Part shown: piece after piece, positions 9,835-18,338 of the stretch | Layout of the letters: each line of letters begins with the position of its first letter | How positions within the stretch are numbered: position 1 is the first letter of the stretch | Assembly (NCBI GenBank): GCA_015232555.1 | Contig: JADFZJ010000010.1 | Location: forward strand, 6,868-70,867 | Direction of reading: 5' to 3' | Length of the DNA stretch: 64,000 bases | Source of the DNA: Desulfamplus sp. | GTDB taxonomy: Bacteria > Desulfobacterota > Desulfobacteria > Desulfobacterales > Desulfobacteraceae | Made by a program: the position numbers and the translations under genes | Notes under the pieces: model-generated | The model's database searches: none | What the model saw: only the letters and a program-made list of their open reading frames with translations | Told to the model about the DNA's origin: nothing

Positions 9835-11797
9835 TATTGCCGAAAAATTAAAAAAGACCATATTTTCTGATGTAGCGGGTGATGTTTCTGACATAGATAG
9901 AAAATTTGCTCTATTCATATCACGGGGTGATTTTTCTGATATAGATAGAGAGTTTTCTTTATTCATATCACGTATTGATAACACTCCTGAAACCGCTTTA
10001 GCCGCCCTTCTTTTAAGCAGCACAACCATGTCTGGAAATGTCTGCTTATATCTCCCTTCAATTGCAGGAAAAGATCTTGTAAATGCTATAGCTGATACAG
10101 AGAGCCGTGCTATCTTGCCCAAATTAGATATCTGGATAGATATTTTGCAAAAGAGTCCAGCAGTAGGCAAGCCTGGCGATTTTGCACCCATGATACTTGA
10201 TGCAAGCGGCAGACTCTATCTTCAAAGATACTGGTATTATGAAAATCTTCTTGCTCTCAATATAAAAGAGCGAACTGAACAGATATCTGAGCCATACAGT
10301 AATGTTTCGCTCCTTCTCGACAACCTCTTCTCTTCAAATGGTCAACTTAACGATTCTTTTTTACAGAAAAATGTAATCCAACCTGATTGGCAGAAAGTGG
10401 CTGCTGCTGCCTCTATTTTGAACCGTTTTACAGTAATATCAGGAGGTCCTGGTACAGGAAAAACCACAACCATAGCCAAAATACTTATTGCTCTTTGCAT
10501 TCTTGAAGCCCAAAACGGACGAAAAATTTCAGCAGCTGTTACAGCACCAACAGGCAAAGCTGCTGCAAGGCTTATGGAATCTATAAACTCCGCTGTTCAA
10601 AAAGCTATCCCTCTTCTTGAAAAGATCAATTTTACATTGATAGATGCAATTCCCACTGAACCACATACCATACACAGGCTGCTCGGATATAGGCACGGCT
10701 CTGTATTTTTCAAACACCATAAGGATAACCCGCTTCCTTATGACCTTGTTATTGTTGATGAATCCTCTATGGCTGATCTACCTCTTATGGCAAAGCTCTT
10801 TGATGCAGTTCCTATAAAATCAAGGATAATTCTATTAGGAGATAATAATCAGCTCTCATCAGTTGAATCTGGTGCAGTGCTTGGAGATATCTGTTCAGGG
10901 ATTGACGGTTTTACTTGCGGTTTTGCAAACAAAATAAAATCAATGGGAACGGGTTTAAGTTTAGATAACGTGTCAGGCAGCAGGGATATCCCATTGATTG
11001 CAAACTCTATTGTTATGCTTAAAAAGAGTTTCAGATTTGGTGAAAACAGCGGGATTGGTGCTTTAAGTAATCTGGTTAATAGCGGAAAATCAGAAGAGGC
11101 GATAAGCCTTCTTTTAAGCGGCAAATACAGAGATATCACTTTTATGGAGAGAAAAGAAAATGACAATCAATCCGACAACCATGCAAAAAATATCCACTCT
11201 TTAATAGAATCGGTTGCTATGGAAGAGTACGCAAAATCTCTGAGAGCTTCAACTCCTGAGGAGGCATTTGAGCTTTTAACACGTTTCAGAATATTGACAC
11301 CCGTCAGAAAAGGTATAGGCGGAGTTGAAGAGATAAACAGGTATGTTGACATCTTAGGGTCAAATATCAACACTATTACAAAAAGGCGTGGCAGCTTTTA
11401 CAATGGACTGCCTGTTATTGTTAAAAGAAATGACTATGCAATGAATCTTTATAATGGTGACATAGGGATATTTTTAAAAGATAAAGATGGGTTAAGGGTC
11501 TTTTTTCAGGGACAGAACGGTTTTAGAAAATTTATGCCGGGCAGACTTCCTGAAAATGAAATCGCCTACGCATTGACTGTGCATAAGAGTCAGGGGTCAG
11601 AGTTTGACAGGGTTTTGTTTGTTGTTCCTGAAAGCAAAAGCCCAGTTCTTACAAGAGAGATGCTCTACACTGGCATAACCAGAGCAAAAAAAGAGGTGAT
11701 TATAGCGGCTTCCATAGAATCAATTGTCCGTATGATAAAAAATCCTGTAAAACGGCACTCTGGACTTACAGAGGCTTTGTGGGGAGTTATGCTCTAA
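9827..11797 (+). CDS. recD: Exodeoxyribonuclease V alpha subunit (RecD helicase)
   Basis: 656 residues. Walker A SGGPGTGKTTT lies near residues 204-214. Further motifs are APTGKAAARL, DESSMADL (Walker B), GDNNQLSSVESGAVLGD and the C-terminal UvrD-like motif ALTVHKSQGSEFD with TGITRAKKEV. RecD is the 5'-3' helicase of RecBCD and regulates its nuclease. The ATG lies within the last codons of recB (8-nt overlap), so the two are co-translated. Near the N-terminus, residues 18-49 are a perfect-period 48-bp x2 duplication. The stop codon overlaps that of the convergent thioesterase gene by 4 nt, leaving no room for an intergenic terminator. Confidence 0.92.
   Translation: MINIAEKLKKTIFSDVAGDVSDIDRKFALFISRGDFSDIDREFSLFISRIDNTPETALAALLLSSTTMSGNVCLYLPSIAGKDLVNAIADTESRAILPKLDIWIDILQKSPAVGKPGDFAPMILDASGRLYLQRYWYYENLLALNIKERTEQISEPYSNVSLLLDNLFSSNGQLNDSFLQKNVIQPDWQKVAAAASILNRFTVISGGPGTGKTTTIAKILIALCILEAQNGRKISAAVTAPTGKAAARLMESINSAVQKAIPLLEKINFTLIDAIPTEPHTIHRLLGYRHGSVFFKHHKDNPLPYDLVIVDESSMADLPLMAKLFDAVPIKSRIILLGDNNQLSSVESGAVLGDICSGIDGFTCGFANKIKSMGTGLSLDNVSGSRDIPLIANSIVMLKKSFRFGENSGIGALSNLVNSGKSEEAISLLLSGKYRDITFMERKENDNQSDNHAKNIHSLIESVAMEEYAKSLRASTPEEAFELLTRFRILTPVRKGIGGVEEINRYVDILGSNINTITKRRGSFYNGLPVIVKRNDYAMNLYNGDIGIFLKDKDGLRVFFQGQNGFRKFMPGRLPENEIAYALTVHKSQGSEFDRVLFVVPESKSPVLTREMLYTGITRAKKEVIIAASIESIVRMIKNPVKRHSGLTEALWGVML
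9878..9973 (+). repeat. In-frame 48-bp x2 tandem duplication inside recD
   Basis: Units at 9878-9925 and 9926-9973, 41 of 48 positions identical by my alignment. Each encodes a 16-residue unit of the form GD(V/F)SDIDR(K/E)F(A/S)LFISR. Confidence 0.9.
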
Positions 11798-12756
11798 AAC
11801 TGATTAACTCTCTCAGGCAGGCTCTGCCAGTAGATGTTTAGTCGTGCAAGCTCTGCTTGATCTTGCTGCCTGATAATCGAGTGCAATGTAAAAAGCCTTC
11901 CTTCTTGTTCTCTTATCTCGGTGTGAGATATGATAATATCACCATACAACGACTCTTTATTGAAAATAACATCAATAGTGACTGGAGAAAATTCGGAAAA
12001 AATTCTTTCAGGAACAGTCTCTACACCCCACTCGACAAATATAGCATTGTTGACATGTCCATTCAGGTCAAGATCGTGCATTCTTACTTTAAAAGGTAAC
12101 TGATAATGGATAGTTTCAGGTTTTATGATATCTGGAAAATATGATTCAAGCCCTTCATTATTTGGAGAAGAGCCAACTATTTGGGAAGAATTAGCTATAA
12201 GATAGTTGGCTTTTATAGATTGGTTGCTCTCCAGCATCTTTTTATCCATAAATTTGCTAAGTCGAACAGGTTTACCGTTTTTTTTATTTATCATAACCCA
12301 ACAGACTTTAGCATTTACAATCTCATTGCCAGTGTGTGCCAAACATTTTGATTGAGCTTGTGTGTTCGTCAAACACTTTTGCTCTTTCTTTGTTTTTGTC
12401 AAACAATCATCTTGATCTTGTGTTATGGTTAGAGCACGTATTTCATAAAGGTTCTTACACGAAAACCTTTGAGTTTGTATAGCCACCCTATCTTGCCATT
12501 TAGGATGATTTTTAATATCAATATGATAACGAAATATGACCCAAGCAAGGTTCTCCTTTGCTAAATGAAAACCTGAAACTCCCATAAGGTCAGCATGTTC
12601 TGAGGCAGTATCCTGCAAAAAGTTCATAATGCTAACAATTTTTAGATTTCCCTGTTTGCCTATTGTTGAATATCCGATATGAGTTTTCTTTTCATAAATA
12701 ATCGGCAGTTCTTCATATTGAGTTACCAAATTAGTTTTTTCCATTCTAATTGCCAA
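11794..12756 (-). CDS. Acyl-ACP thioesterase (FatA/FatB-like, double hotdog)
   Basis: 320 residues. The N-terminal hotdog contains GYSTIGKQGNLK, FLQDTASEHAD and AWVIFRYHIDI. The second hotdog carries the catalytic DLNGHVNNAIFVEW (about residues 238-251), with the conserved Asp, Asn and His of the acyl-ACP thioesterase active site. It releases fatty acids from acyl-ACP in the cytoplasm. The first codon is TTG at 12756, with AAGG about 8 nt upstream; ATG at 12744 is an alternative. Residues 113-142 are three 10-residue tandem units (30 bp each) that lengthen a loop and add a Cys per unit. The gene converges on recD. A 40-bp imperfect duplication spans its start and the end of the upstream flavoprotein gene. 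Confidence 0.85.
   Translation of the reverse strand: MAIRMEKTNLVTQYEELPIIYEKKTHIGYSTIGKQGNLKIVSIMNFLQDTASEHADLMGVSGFHLAKENLAWVIFRYHIDIKNHPKWQDRVAIQTQRFSCKNLYEIRALTITQDQDDCLTKTKKEQKCLTNTQAQSKCLAHTGNEIVNAKVCWVMINKKNGKPVRLSKFMDKKMLESNQSIKANYLIANSSQIVGSSPNNEGLESYFPDIIKPETIHYQLPFKVRMHDLDLNGHVNNAIFVEWGVETVPERIFSEFSPVTIDVIFNKESLYGDIIISHTEIREQEGRLFTLHSIIRQQDQAELARLNIYWQSLPERVNQF
12331..12420 (-). repeat. In-frame 30-bp x3 tandem repeat inside thioesterase
   Basis: Exact 30-bp period at 12331, 12361 and 12391; each unit contains GYCAAACA on the plus strand. Encoded units: QDQDDCLTKT, KKEQKCLTNT and QAQSKCLAHT. The insert lies within the first hotdog. Confidence 0.88.
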
Positions 12757-12818
12757 AGTTACCTTATAAAATTAGTCGTTCCATTCTAATTGCCAGCACT
12801 ATCTTATGAAATTTGTCA
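12739..12818. repeat. 40-bp imperfect direct duplication across a gene junction
   Basis: Two copies, at 12739-12778 and 12779-12818, share the 16-mer TTCCATTCTAATTGCC followed by a diverged half containing CTTAT(A/G)AAATT. One copy holds the thioesterase start region and the other the last codons of the flavoprotein gene. The junction therefore arose by, or has been remodelled by, a tandem duplication. Confidence 0.75.
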
Positions 12819-13434
12819 AAATTTTTGTTGTCTGGTCAGGTGGTGGAACTACTTTTTTGCCAGCTTCCATTAACTTCATCAGCCATGCCATATTTTTCCC
12901 AAGGACAGACATTATCTGTTTCCCCTCCCCATCCTGCTCCATCTCTCCTGGATTCATTCCGTAAGCAACATTCCAGTAGTTGGCACTTGGTATCATCATC
13001 TCAGAGTAGAGAAGATAGTGGTTCAACGAGTCCATTGTTGTAACTCCTCCTGAACGCCTCACAGCAGCAACTGCCGCACCAACTTTATGACGTAACATTC
13101 CATTATTGACAGATATCACAAAAAAAGCTCTATCAAGAAAAGATTTCATTCTTCCTGAAATTCCTGAAAAATGGACAGGCGAACCAATAATAATACCGTC
13201 TGCTGCCTTCATCTTCTGAATCCACTCATTAACAGGATCATCTTCAAAAGCACAACGCTCATTCTTTTTCTTTGCACAGGTAAAACATGCAACACATCCG
13301 TGAATCTCCTCTCTCCCCACATGGATTATCTCTGTCTCAATTCCTTCTCTTTCAAGTTCGGCAATTACTGTGTTTAATGATCCTGCTGTGTTTCCATGTT
13401 TTCTTGGGCTTCCGTTAAATGCAACTACCTTCAT
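12799..13434 (-). CDS. Flavodoxin-fold NADPH-dependent FMN reductase / iron-sulfur flavoprotein family
   Basis: 211 residues. The FMN-phosphate loop NGSPRKHGNTA is at residues 9-19. A cysteine cluster GCVACFTCAKKKNERC follows, then the FMN-binding GSPVHFSGISGRMKSFLDR. This matches the multimeric flavodoxin WrbA/iron-sulfur flavoprotein superfamily common in anaerobes. Whether an Fe-S cluster is bound is uncertain. The likely role is cytoplasmic NAD(P)H-driven electron transfer or quinone/nitro reduction; the substrate is unknown. The ATG is preceded by AAGGAG about 8 nt upstream. The thioesterase gene follows after 42 nt and may be co-transcribed. Confidence 0.82.
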   Translation of the reverse strand: MKVVAFNGSPRKHGNTAGSLNTVIAELEREGIETEIIHVGREEIHGCVACFTCAKKKNERCAFEDDPVNEWIQKMKAADGIIIGSPVHFSGISGRMKSFLDRAFFVISVNNGMLRHKVGAAVAAVRRSGGVTTMDSLNHYLLYSEMMIPSANYWNVAYGMNPGEMEQDGEGKQIMSVLGKNMAWLMKLMEAGKKVVPPPDQTTKILTNFIR

Positions 13435-13551
13435 AATTGGTTCTCCTTATATGTTATAATAGTCTATAAATTAGTTTTCCCCCTACTCTTTTCCTCTTAT
13501 CAGGTTAGCACCTTCTCTCTTGGTAAGGAAAGAACTGGGGTAATTTAAAAA

Positions 13552-14289
13552 TCACTTTTTCTTCTGTGCAAGCCTCTCACTTATCTTTGAAGCCTGCTCC
13601 ATTTGAACTTCTGAAAGAATTTTTGATGCTGGTTTAGGAGGCATACGTCCTACTATTTCGGCAGCCAGTTCAACATTCATTTTGTCAAAAATAGCAGCCG
13701 CATTTTTTGTTGGCATTTTGGCATAAACTACAGAAAGGCTCTGCAACTTAGCCTCGTGTTCAGCCTCTTTTTGTCTCTCTTTTTCTGATTTTACCTTCTG
13801 GATAGCAGCCAAATCATCTTGTATCTGTTTTTTCAGTGCCTCAAGTTTTGCAAGATTTTCGTCAATCTCCTCTTTGAACTTTTCAAGCTCTTTTCGTTCA
13901 AGTTTAAGTTTTGCCTCATCTTCATCAAGTTTTTTCTTCCTGTCTTCAAGACCACTTAACACAAACTTTGCAGGATCAGGGCACTCTGGACATTCGGGAC
14001 ATGGAGGAGGCTTTTCACCCTCTTTGCTATCTTTAGCATCCTTACCCTCTTTGCCCTCTTTTGCTTTTGCATCTTTGTCTTTACTTTTATCATCAGGTTT
14101 TGCTTTATCCTCTTTTTTATCTTCATCTTTAGGCTTTTCACCTTCTTTTGCTTTCTTATCATCAGCAGCAAATACCTTTTGAATGGTTGGTAGGTCTGAT
14201 TGAATATTAGGAAAAGTGGGGAACAAGCCAGATAGGATAAAAGTTATAACAAACATAAACAAAAAAATTTTGAAAATTTTACGAAGCAT
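13552..14289 (-). CDS. motE: MotE-like flagellar motor chaperone (FliG/MgtE N-terminal-like)
   Basis: 245 residues. An N-terminal transmembrane/signal segment (about 5-25) precedes a very Lys/Asp/Glu-rich linker (40-90). A Cys-Pro repeat PPCPECPECPDP, a long coiled coil (about 110-170) and a C-terminal helical domain (185-245) follow, the last with VYAKMPTKNAAAIFDKMN and GRMPPKPASKILSEV typical of MotE. MotE stabilises the stator protein MotC in alpha-proteobacteria; in other lineages the role is inferred. It is the last gene of the flgB-fliJ operon and overlaps fliJ by 11 nt. The charged linker has a repetitive KDEDKK/KEGK character. The double CPE motif is unusual. Confidence 0.75.
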   Translation of the reverse strand: MLRKIFKIFLFMFVITFILSGLFPTFPNIQSDLPTIQKVFAADDKKAKEGEKPKDEDKKEDKAKPDDKSKDKDAKAKEGKEGKDAKDSKEGEKPPPCPECPECPDPAKFVLSGLEDRKKKLDEDEAKLKLERKELEKFKEEIDENLAKLEALKKQIQDDLAAIQKVKSEKERQKEAEHEAKLQSLSVVYAKMPTKNAAAIFDKMNVELAAEIVGRMPPKPASKILSEVQMEQASKISERLAQKKK

Positions 14290-14737
14290 TACCTGAAGCC
14301 TCCCTTGCTGTTTTAAGAGATGTCATGTCATCAGCTCTCTTTTGATCTTCAGCCATAAACTCCTCCACATATTCGCTCTTCTTTTTCTCTCTGAGACGCT
14401 CAATCACTTTTCTCTCAACGCTTTTTTTAGTTAATGCCTGCTGTTTGACTGCAAGAACTTTCTGAAGCTGCTCATGCTCTTTGCGTTTAAGGATAATGTC
14501 ATTTTCAAGTGCCTCCAAATAGTCGTTATACTGACGGAAAAGCTGTGCAGGAATACCTTTGCGGGTCTCCTGTTCAACATTATCTGAAGTTATCTGATAA
14601 CCCTGTTCCATCTGCTTAATCTGCTCTTCTGCACTCTTAACATCCATAGACGCCTGAAAATATTCCTGTTTAGCAATATTTTCAAGATGCTCTCTATATT
14701 TGAGAACGGGCTGAAGTCTGAAATTAAATTTTTTCAC
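14279..14737 (-). CDS. fliJ: Flagellar export chaperone FliJ
   Basis: 152 residues, almost entirely predicted coiled coil. It starts MKKFNFRLQPVLKYRE, the classic FliJ N-terminus. FliJ forms the central stalk of the FliI ATPase ring and recycles export chaperones at the flagellar type III export gate. It starts 2 nt after fliI and overlaps motE by 11 nt, so translation is likely coupled. Length is normal for the family. Confidence 0.9.
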   Translation of the reverse strand: MKKFNFRLQPVLKYREHLENIAKQEYFQASMDVKSAEEQIKQMEQGYQITSDNVEQETRKGIPAQLFRQYNDYLEALENDIILKRKEHEQLQKVLAVKQQALTKKSVERKVIERLREKKKSEYVEEFMAEDQKRADDMTSLKTAREASGNAS

Positions 14738-14739
14738 TG

Positions 14740-16101
14740 TTATTTTTTACCTTTTGGAGACGGTGCAGCAACAGTTTTAAGAATATTACCAAGCTCTGCA
14801 ATGCCTGTATTTATATCAATTCTCTTGTTCATATCCTGCCTTAAAAAATTATCAATTGAAGGCATGAGCCTTTTTGCCTGATCAATTTTAGGGTTTGAAC
14901 CATCTACATACGCACCAATGTTTATCATATCTTCCGCATTTCTGTATGTTGCCATGATATCAATTGCCTGCTGTCTTAATTTAACATGGTCAGGCTTTGC
15001 AACATCACGAAATACTCTTGATACACTTGCAAGAACATCAATTGCAGGATAGTGTCCCTTGTTTGCAATTGCCCTTGAAAGAACAATATGACCATCAACA
15101 ATTGAACGGACAGTATCTCCAACTGGATCGTTAAGATCATCACCCTCAACCAGAACTGTATAGATTCCAGTGATTGAGCCGCCCCCTTCAACATACCCTA
15201 CCCGCTCTAAAAGAACAGGAATTTGGACAAAAAATGATGGGGTATAGCCTCTTGATGTTGGAGGCTCACCAGCAGCAAGACCAACATCGCGTGACGACAT
15301 TGCAAAGCGGGTAATAGAATCGACAATCAGCAGAACGTGTTTTCCTTGATCCCTGAAATATTCCGCAATTGTGGTGGCAAGATATGCACCCCTCATTCTT
15401 ACCAATGGCGGAGTATCAGAAGTTGCCGCAACGACAACCGAACTTTTCATGCCTTGAGGTCCAAGTGTGTGGTTTACAAAATCCTTTACCTCCCTGCCAC
15501 GCTCTCCGATAAGACCGATTACCGTAACATCAGCAGTTGTGTGTTTAGTCATCATGCCCATAAGAACACTCTTTCCGACACCAGAACCAGCCATGATCGC
15601 AACACGCTGACCTCGTCCAAGGGTAATCATTACGTTAATGGCAGAAATTCCCACATCAAGCGGCTCGTCAATTGATTTACGCTCCATCGGGTTCATGGGT
15701 TTGCCATAGATTGAATACTTTGCAGTGGGATTAAATGAACCTTTGCCGTCAATAGGATTGCCCATACCGTCAACAACCCTGCCAAGCAGATCATCGCCAA
15801 CATCTGCAAGCGGAAGGTCTGCAAGTGGAATTATTCTGCTGCCGGGTCTGATACCGCGAATATCACCATAAGGCATAAGAAGAACTTTTTCGTCTCTGAA
15901 TCCTATAACCTCTGCCTTGATCTCGCTGCCATGATCATTTTTAATGCTGCAAAGGCTTCCTACTCCAAGCCCAAGACCGTCTCCTTCAGCAATTAGCCCA
16001 ACAACTTTGGTGATTTTACCCTCTGGTCTTACAGTCACACAATTATCAACCGTATCCAAATATTTATCCCAGTTTATATCCATCAATTCGCCTTGATTCA
16101 T
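14740..16101 (-). CDS. fliI: Flagellum-specific ATPase FliI
   Basis: 453 residues. Walker A AGSGVGKS at 171-178, the family sequence GERGREVKDF and Walker B VLLIVDSITRFAM, followed by GEPPTSRGYTPS. Homologous to F1-beta. It hydrolyses ATP to assist substrate delivery to the flagellar type III export apparatus, with FliH as regulator and FliJ as stalk. An alternative Met at residue 7 is possible; the first is chosen because of its context after fliH (51-nt gap). It lies between fliH and fliJ in the usual order. Confidence 0.96.
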   Translation of the reverse strand: MNQGELMDINWDKYLDTVDNCVTVRPEGKITKVVGLIAEGDGLGLGVGSLCSIKNDHGSEIKAEVIGFRDEKVLLMPYGDIRGIRPGSRIIPLADLPLADVGDDLLGRVVDGMGNPIDGKGSFNPTAKYSIYGKPMNPMERKSIDEPLDVGISAINVMITLGRGQRVAIMAGSGVGKSVLMGMMTKHTTADVTVIGLIGERGREVKDFVNHTLGPQGMKSSVVVAATSDTPPLVRMRGAYLATTIAEYFRDQGKHVLLIVDSITRFAMSSRDVGLAAGEPPTSRGYTPSFFVQIPVLLERVGYVEGGGSITGIYTVLVEGDDLNDPVGDTVRSIVDGHIVLSRAIANKGHYPAIDVLASVSRVFRDVAKPDHVKLRQQAIDIMATYRNAEDMINIGAYVDGSNPKIDQAKRLMPSIDNFLRQDMNKRIDINTGIAELGNILKTVAAPSPKGKK

Positions 16102-16152
16102 TGTAAACCATCTCTTATTTTTAAACTATCGACCATATCAGAGATGAAAAAG

Positions 16153-17310
16153 TCATGCTACTCTTGCACCCATGATACTTGTAAATACCTGTTCAAGTCT
16201 TGTCTTTATATCTGTCTCAACATTGCCTTTTGAGGATTCTATTTTACATCCACCCCTTGCGACAGATGGATTTGAGATAACGCTCACACTTTTCAGGCTC
16301 TTTACACCTGCAAAAAAATCATCCTTGATCATTTCAACATAGTCGTAATCATCAGGGCTGATATTAAGGACAATATCTTCAGGTTCAGGCATGGTTGCAA
16401 GGGCGTTCAGTATGGACTCCTTTACAATCCCCTCATCCAATTCGACCTTTGCAAAGACAATTTTTTCTGCAATTTTGCAGATCATTGAGAGAATTTTGGA
16501 CTCATGGGTTCTTATGCTGTTCTGCCATGACTGTTCAGCCTTGTGCAGGATATCTTCAAGAGAGGTTATAATCTCCAACGCCTTTGCATCACCTACAAGT
16601 TTGCCATCCTCTTCACCTTTCTGAAAACCAGCATCATACCCATCTTGTTCGCCTTTCTGAAATCCAGCCTCATAACCCTCTTGCTCCCCTTTTTCATTTC
16701 CAGCCTGAAACCCCTCTTCCATACCGCGGGTTAAACCATCATCGTATCCTTTTGTCTGACCACTTTCAAACCCGTTTTTGTAAGCATCTTCAAATATCCG
16801 CTTTCTTAATCCATCAGGCACTAAGTTGATATTATCATCTATATTTTCATCTTCCGTGAAATCAGCCTCGTTAGGAGAAGTTTCAGATGGTGCTGTTTTA
16901 TCGGTTTCACTTCTATTTGATGATTGTATCTTATCCGAAATCTTCTTATGAGATTCTGCCTGTGGTTGGAGATTTCTTTCTGACATCTTTTGATCAAAAT
17001 AAGCAATACCAGTTGTAAAAGGTTTAAACTCATCATCATCTTCAAGATTGACTTTAGATTTATCAGTTTTAGATTTTACCGAAGGCTCTTGCTCTTGACC
17101 ATAAATACGCACAAACTTGTCAGAACCCTCTTTTTTTTCCTGTTCGTAAAGCACCTTGAAAGATTCAGAGTAAAAACTTGTGCTGTTATTTTTTATATAC
17201 CTCTCACTGCCGCACTGCTCTAATCCAGAGAGATGCCATGTATGAAAATCATTATCGTCATACTTACATTCAGTGGGTGCGACCTGATTTCTATCAGACA
17301 AGGACATCAT
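16153..17310 (-). CDS. fliH: Flagellar assembly protein FliH
   Basis: About 386 residues, long for FliH because of an acidic, Ser/Lys-rich N-terminal half. The middle is a run of GxxxG-type repeats (three 12-residue units such as GEQEGYEAGFQK), characteristic of FliH. The C-terminal domain (VFAKVELDEG, ILNALATMPEPEDIVLNI) matches FliH/YscL. It binds and restrains FliI. The open frame extends to a TTG at 17328. However, AAAGGA at 17315-17320 is best spaced for the ATG pair at 17310/17307, so I place the start there, about 15 nt inside fliG. Confidence 0.9.
   Translation of the reverse strand: MMSLSDRNQVAPTECKYDDNDFHTWHLSGLEQCGSERYIKNNSTSFYSESFKVLYEQEKKEGSDKFVRIYGQEQEPSVKSKTDKSKVNLEDDDEFKPFTTGIAYFDQKMSERNLQPQAESHKKISDKIQSSNRSETDKTAPSETSPNEADFTEDENIDDNINLVPDGLRKRIFEDAYKNGFESGQTKGYDDGLTRGMEEGFQAGNEKGEQEGYEAGFQKGEQDGYDAGFQKGEEDGKLVGDAKALEIITSLEDILHKAEQSWQNSIRTHESKILSMICKIAEKIVFAKVELDEGIVKESILNALATMPEPEDIVLNISPDDYDYVEMIKDDFFAGVKSLKSVSVISNPSVARGGCKIESSKGNVETDIKTRLEQVFTSIMGARVA
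16616..16723 (-). repeat. 36-bp x3 tandem repeat encoding FliH GxxxG helix
   Basis: Units at 16616, 16652 and 16688, each opening CCTTT on the plus strand. The first two are clearly alike and the third is degenerate. They encode 12-residue Gly-spaced helical units. GxxxG repeats are a known FliH feature, so this one may be functional rather than accidental. Confidence 0.8.
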
Positions 17311-18319
17311 CTTTTCCTTTACCGCCAAGTGTTATGGATCCATCTGCTTCCAACTCTTTTGCCGCACGGACAATTGCCTGCTGTGCCTCTTCAACTTCAG
17401 CCAAACGGACAGGTCCCATAGCCTCAAGATCATCTTTGAGCATATCGCCAGCACGCTGTGAGAGGTTGGAGAATATCTTCTTTTTCATCTCTTCGGTTGC
17501 AGTTTTCAAAGCATAGGTGAGCTGCTGACCCTCTACTTTTTTAAGAATCTCTCTCATTGCCTTGTCATCAACACCAACCATATCCTCAAATACAAACATT
17601 CTCTTGCGTATATCATCTGCCATCTCTTGATTGCTCTCTTCAACATGACCCATTATAATCTCTTCGGTTGCTTTATCTACGCCATTTATAATATTGACAA
17701 GCACCTCAACACCGCCAATTTTTCCACCGCCGGGACCCACAGCACCGCTAAGTTGTTTCTTAAGTGCCTCATCAACATCACGGACAATATCTTCAGATAC
17801 TTGACCAAGTTTTGCGATTCTTATTGCAATATCACCCTTTTTATCGTCAGAAACCTCCATAAGAATGGCAGAGGCAATATCAGGGGGCATGTGGGCAAGG
17901 ATCATGGCAATTGTCTGGGGATGCTCAAGCACAATAGAGCCGCTCAAAATATTGAGATTGACATCTTTGCTCCAGATAAATGGCTTTTCACGCCTCTTTT
18001 TTGCAAGATCATCAAGAATTGCAAGTGCCTTGTCATCAGGAAGACTTTTAGTAACCACCTGCCTGAGAAAAGATTCACCTTCAATGAGCATTTTAAGGTC
18101 ACCTTCAAATTTTACTACAAAATCTTTTGATACAGCATCAAGCATCTCTGGCGTTATCTCCTCAATATGTGCCATCTCAAAAGCGATGCTGCTCATTTGA
18201 ACCTCATTCATGGTTCTGAAAATACTTGAAGCGTAATCCTCTCCCATTGCAATCAGAAAGACAGCCGCCTTCTGTGCCCCTGTCATCTTTGCAGGATCAA
18301 TTTTTTCGGCATTGGGCAT
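17294..18319 (-). CDS. fliG: Flagellar motor switch protein FliG
   Basis: 341 residues with three FliG domains. N-terminal: AKMTGAQKAAVFLIAMGE. Middle: EHPQTIAMILAHMPPDIA. C-terminal torque-generating: FVFEDMVGVDDKAMREIL plus charged helix LSQRAGDMLKDDLEAMGP. FliG sits on the FliF MS ring, contacts FliM and receives torque from the stator. Length is normal. It lies 19 nt downstream of fliF and overlaps fliH slightly. Confidence 0.97.
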   Translation of the reverse strand: MPNAEKIDPAKMTGAQKAAVFLIAMGEDYASSIFRTMNEVQMSSIAFEMAHIEEITPEMLDAVSKDFVVKFEGDLKMLIEGESFLRQVVTKSLPDDKALAILDDLAKKRREKPFIWSKDVNLNILSGSIVLEHPQTIAMILAHMPPDIASAILMEVSDDKKGDIAIRIAKLGQVSEDIVRDVDEALKKQLSGAVGPGGGKIGGVEVLVNIINGVDKATEEIIMGHVEESNQEMADDIRKRMFVFEDMVGVDDKAMREILKKVEGQQLTYALKTATEEMKKKIFSNLSQRAGDMLKDDLEAMGPVRLAEVEEAQQAIVRAAKELEADGSITLGGKGKDDVLV

Positions 18320-18338
18320 TTATCTTACTCCTTGATTT

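Noticed and set aside
9520-10191. Long minus-strand open frame (223 codons) across recB/recD
   Set aside because: Lies wholly antisense to two well-supported genes, has no family similarity and follows their codon pattern.
13481-13539. Possible terminator after motE (CCCC...GGGG arms)
   Set aside because: Arms pair imperfectly over a long loop and no T-run follows; too weak to list.
13874-14182. Ser/Leu-rich plus-strand frame opposite motE
   Set aside because: Reverse reading of the Lys/Glu-rich linker; no start context or similarity.
17627-18130. Plus-strand open frame of 167 codons opposite fliG
   Set aside because: Antisense shadow of a conserved flagellar gene; composition not protein-like.
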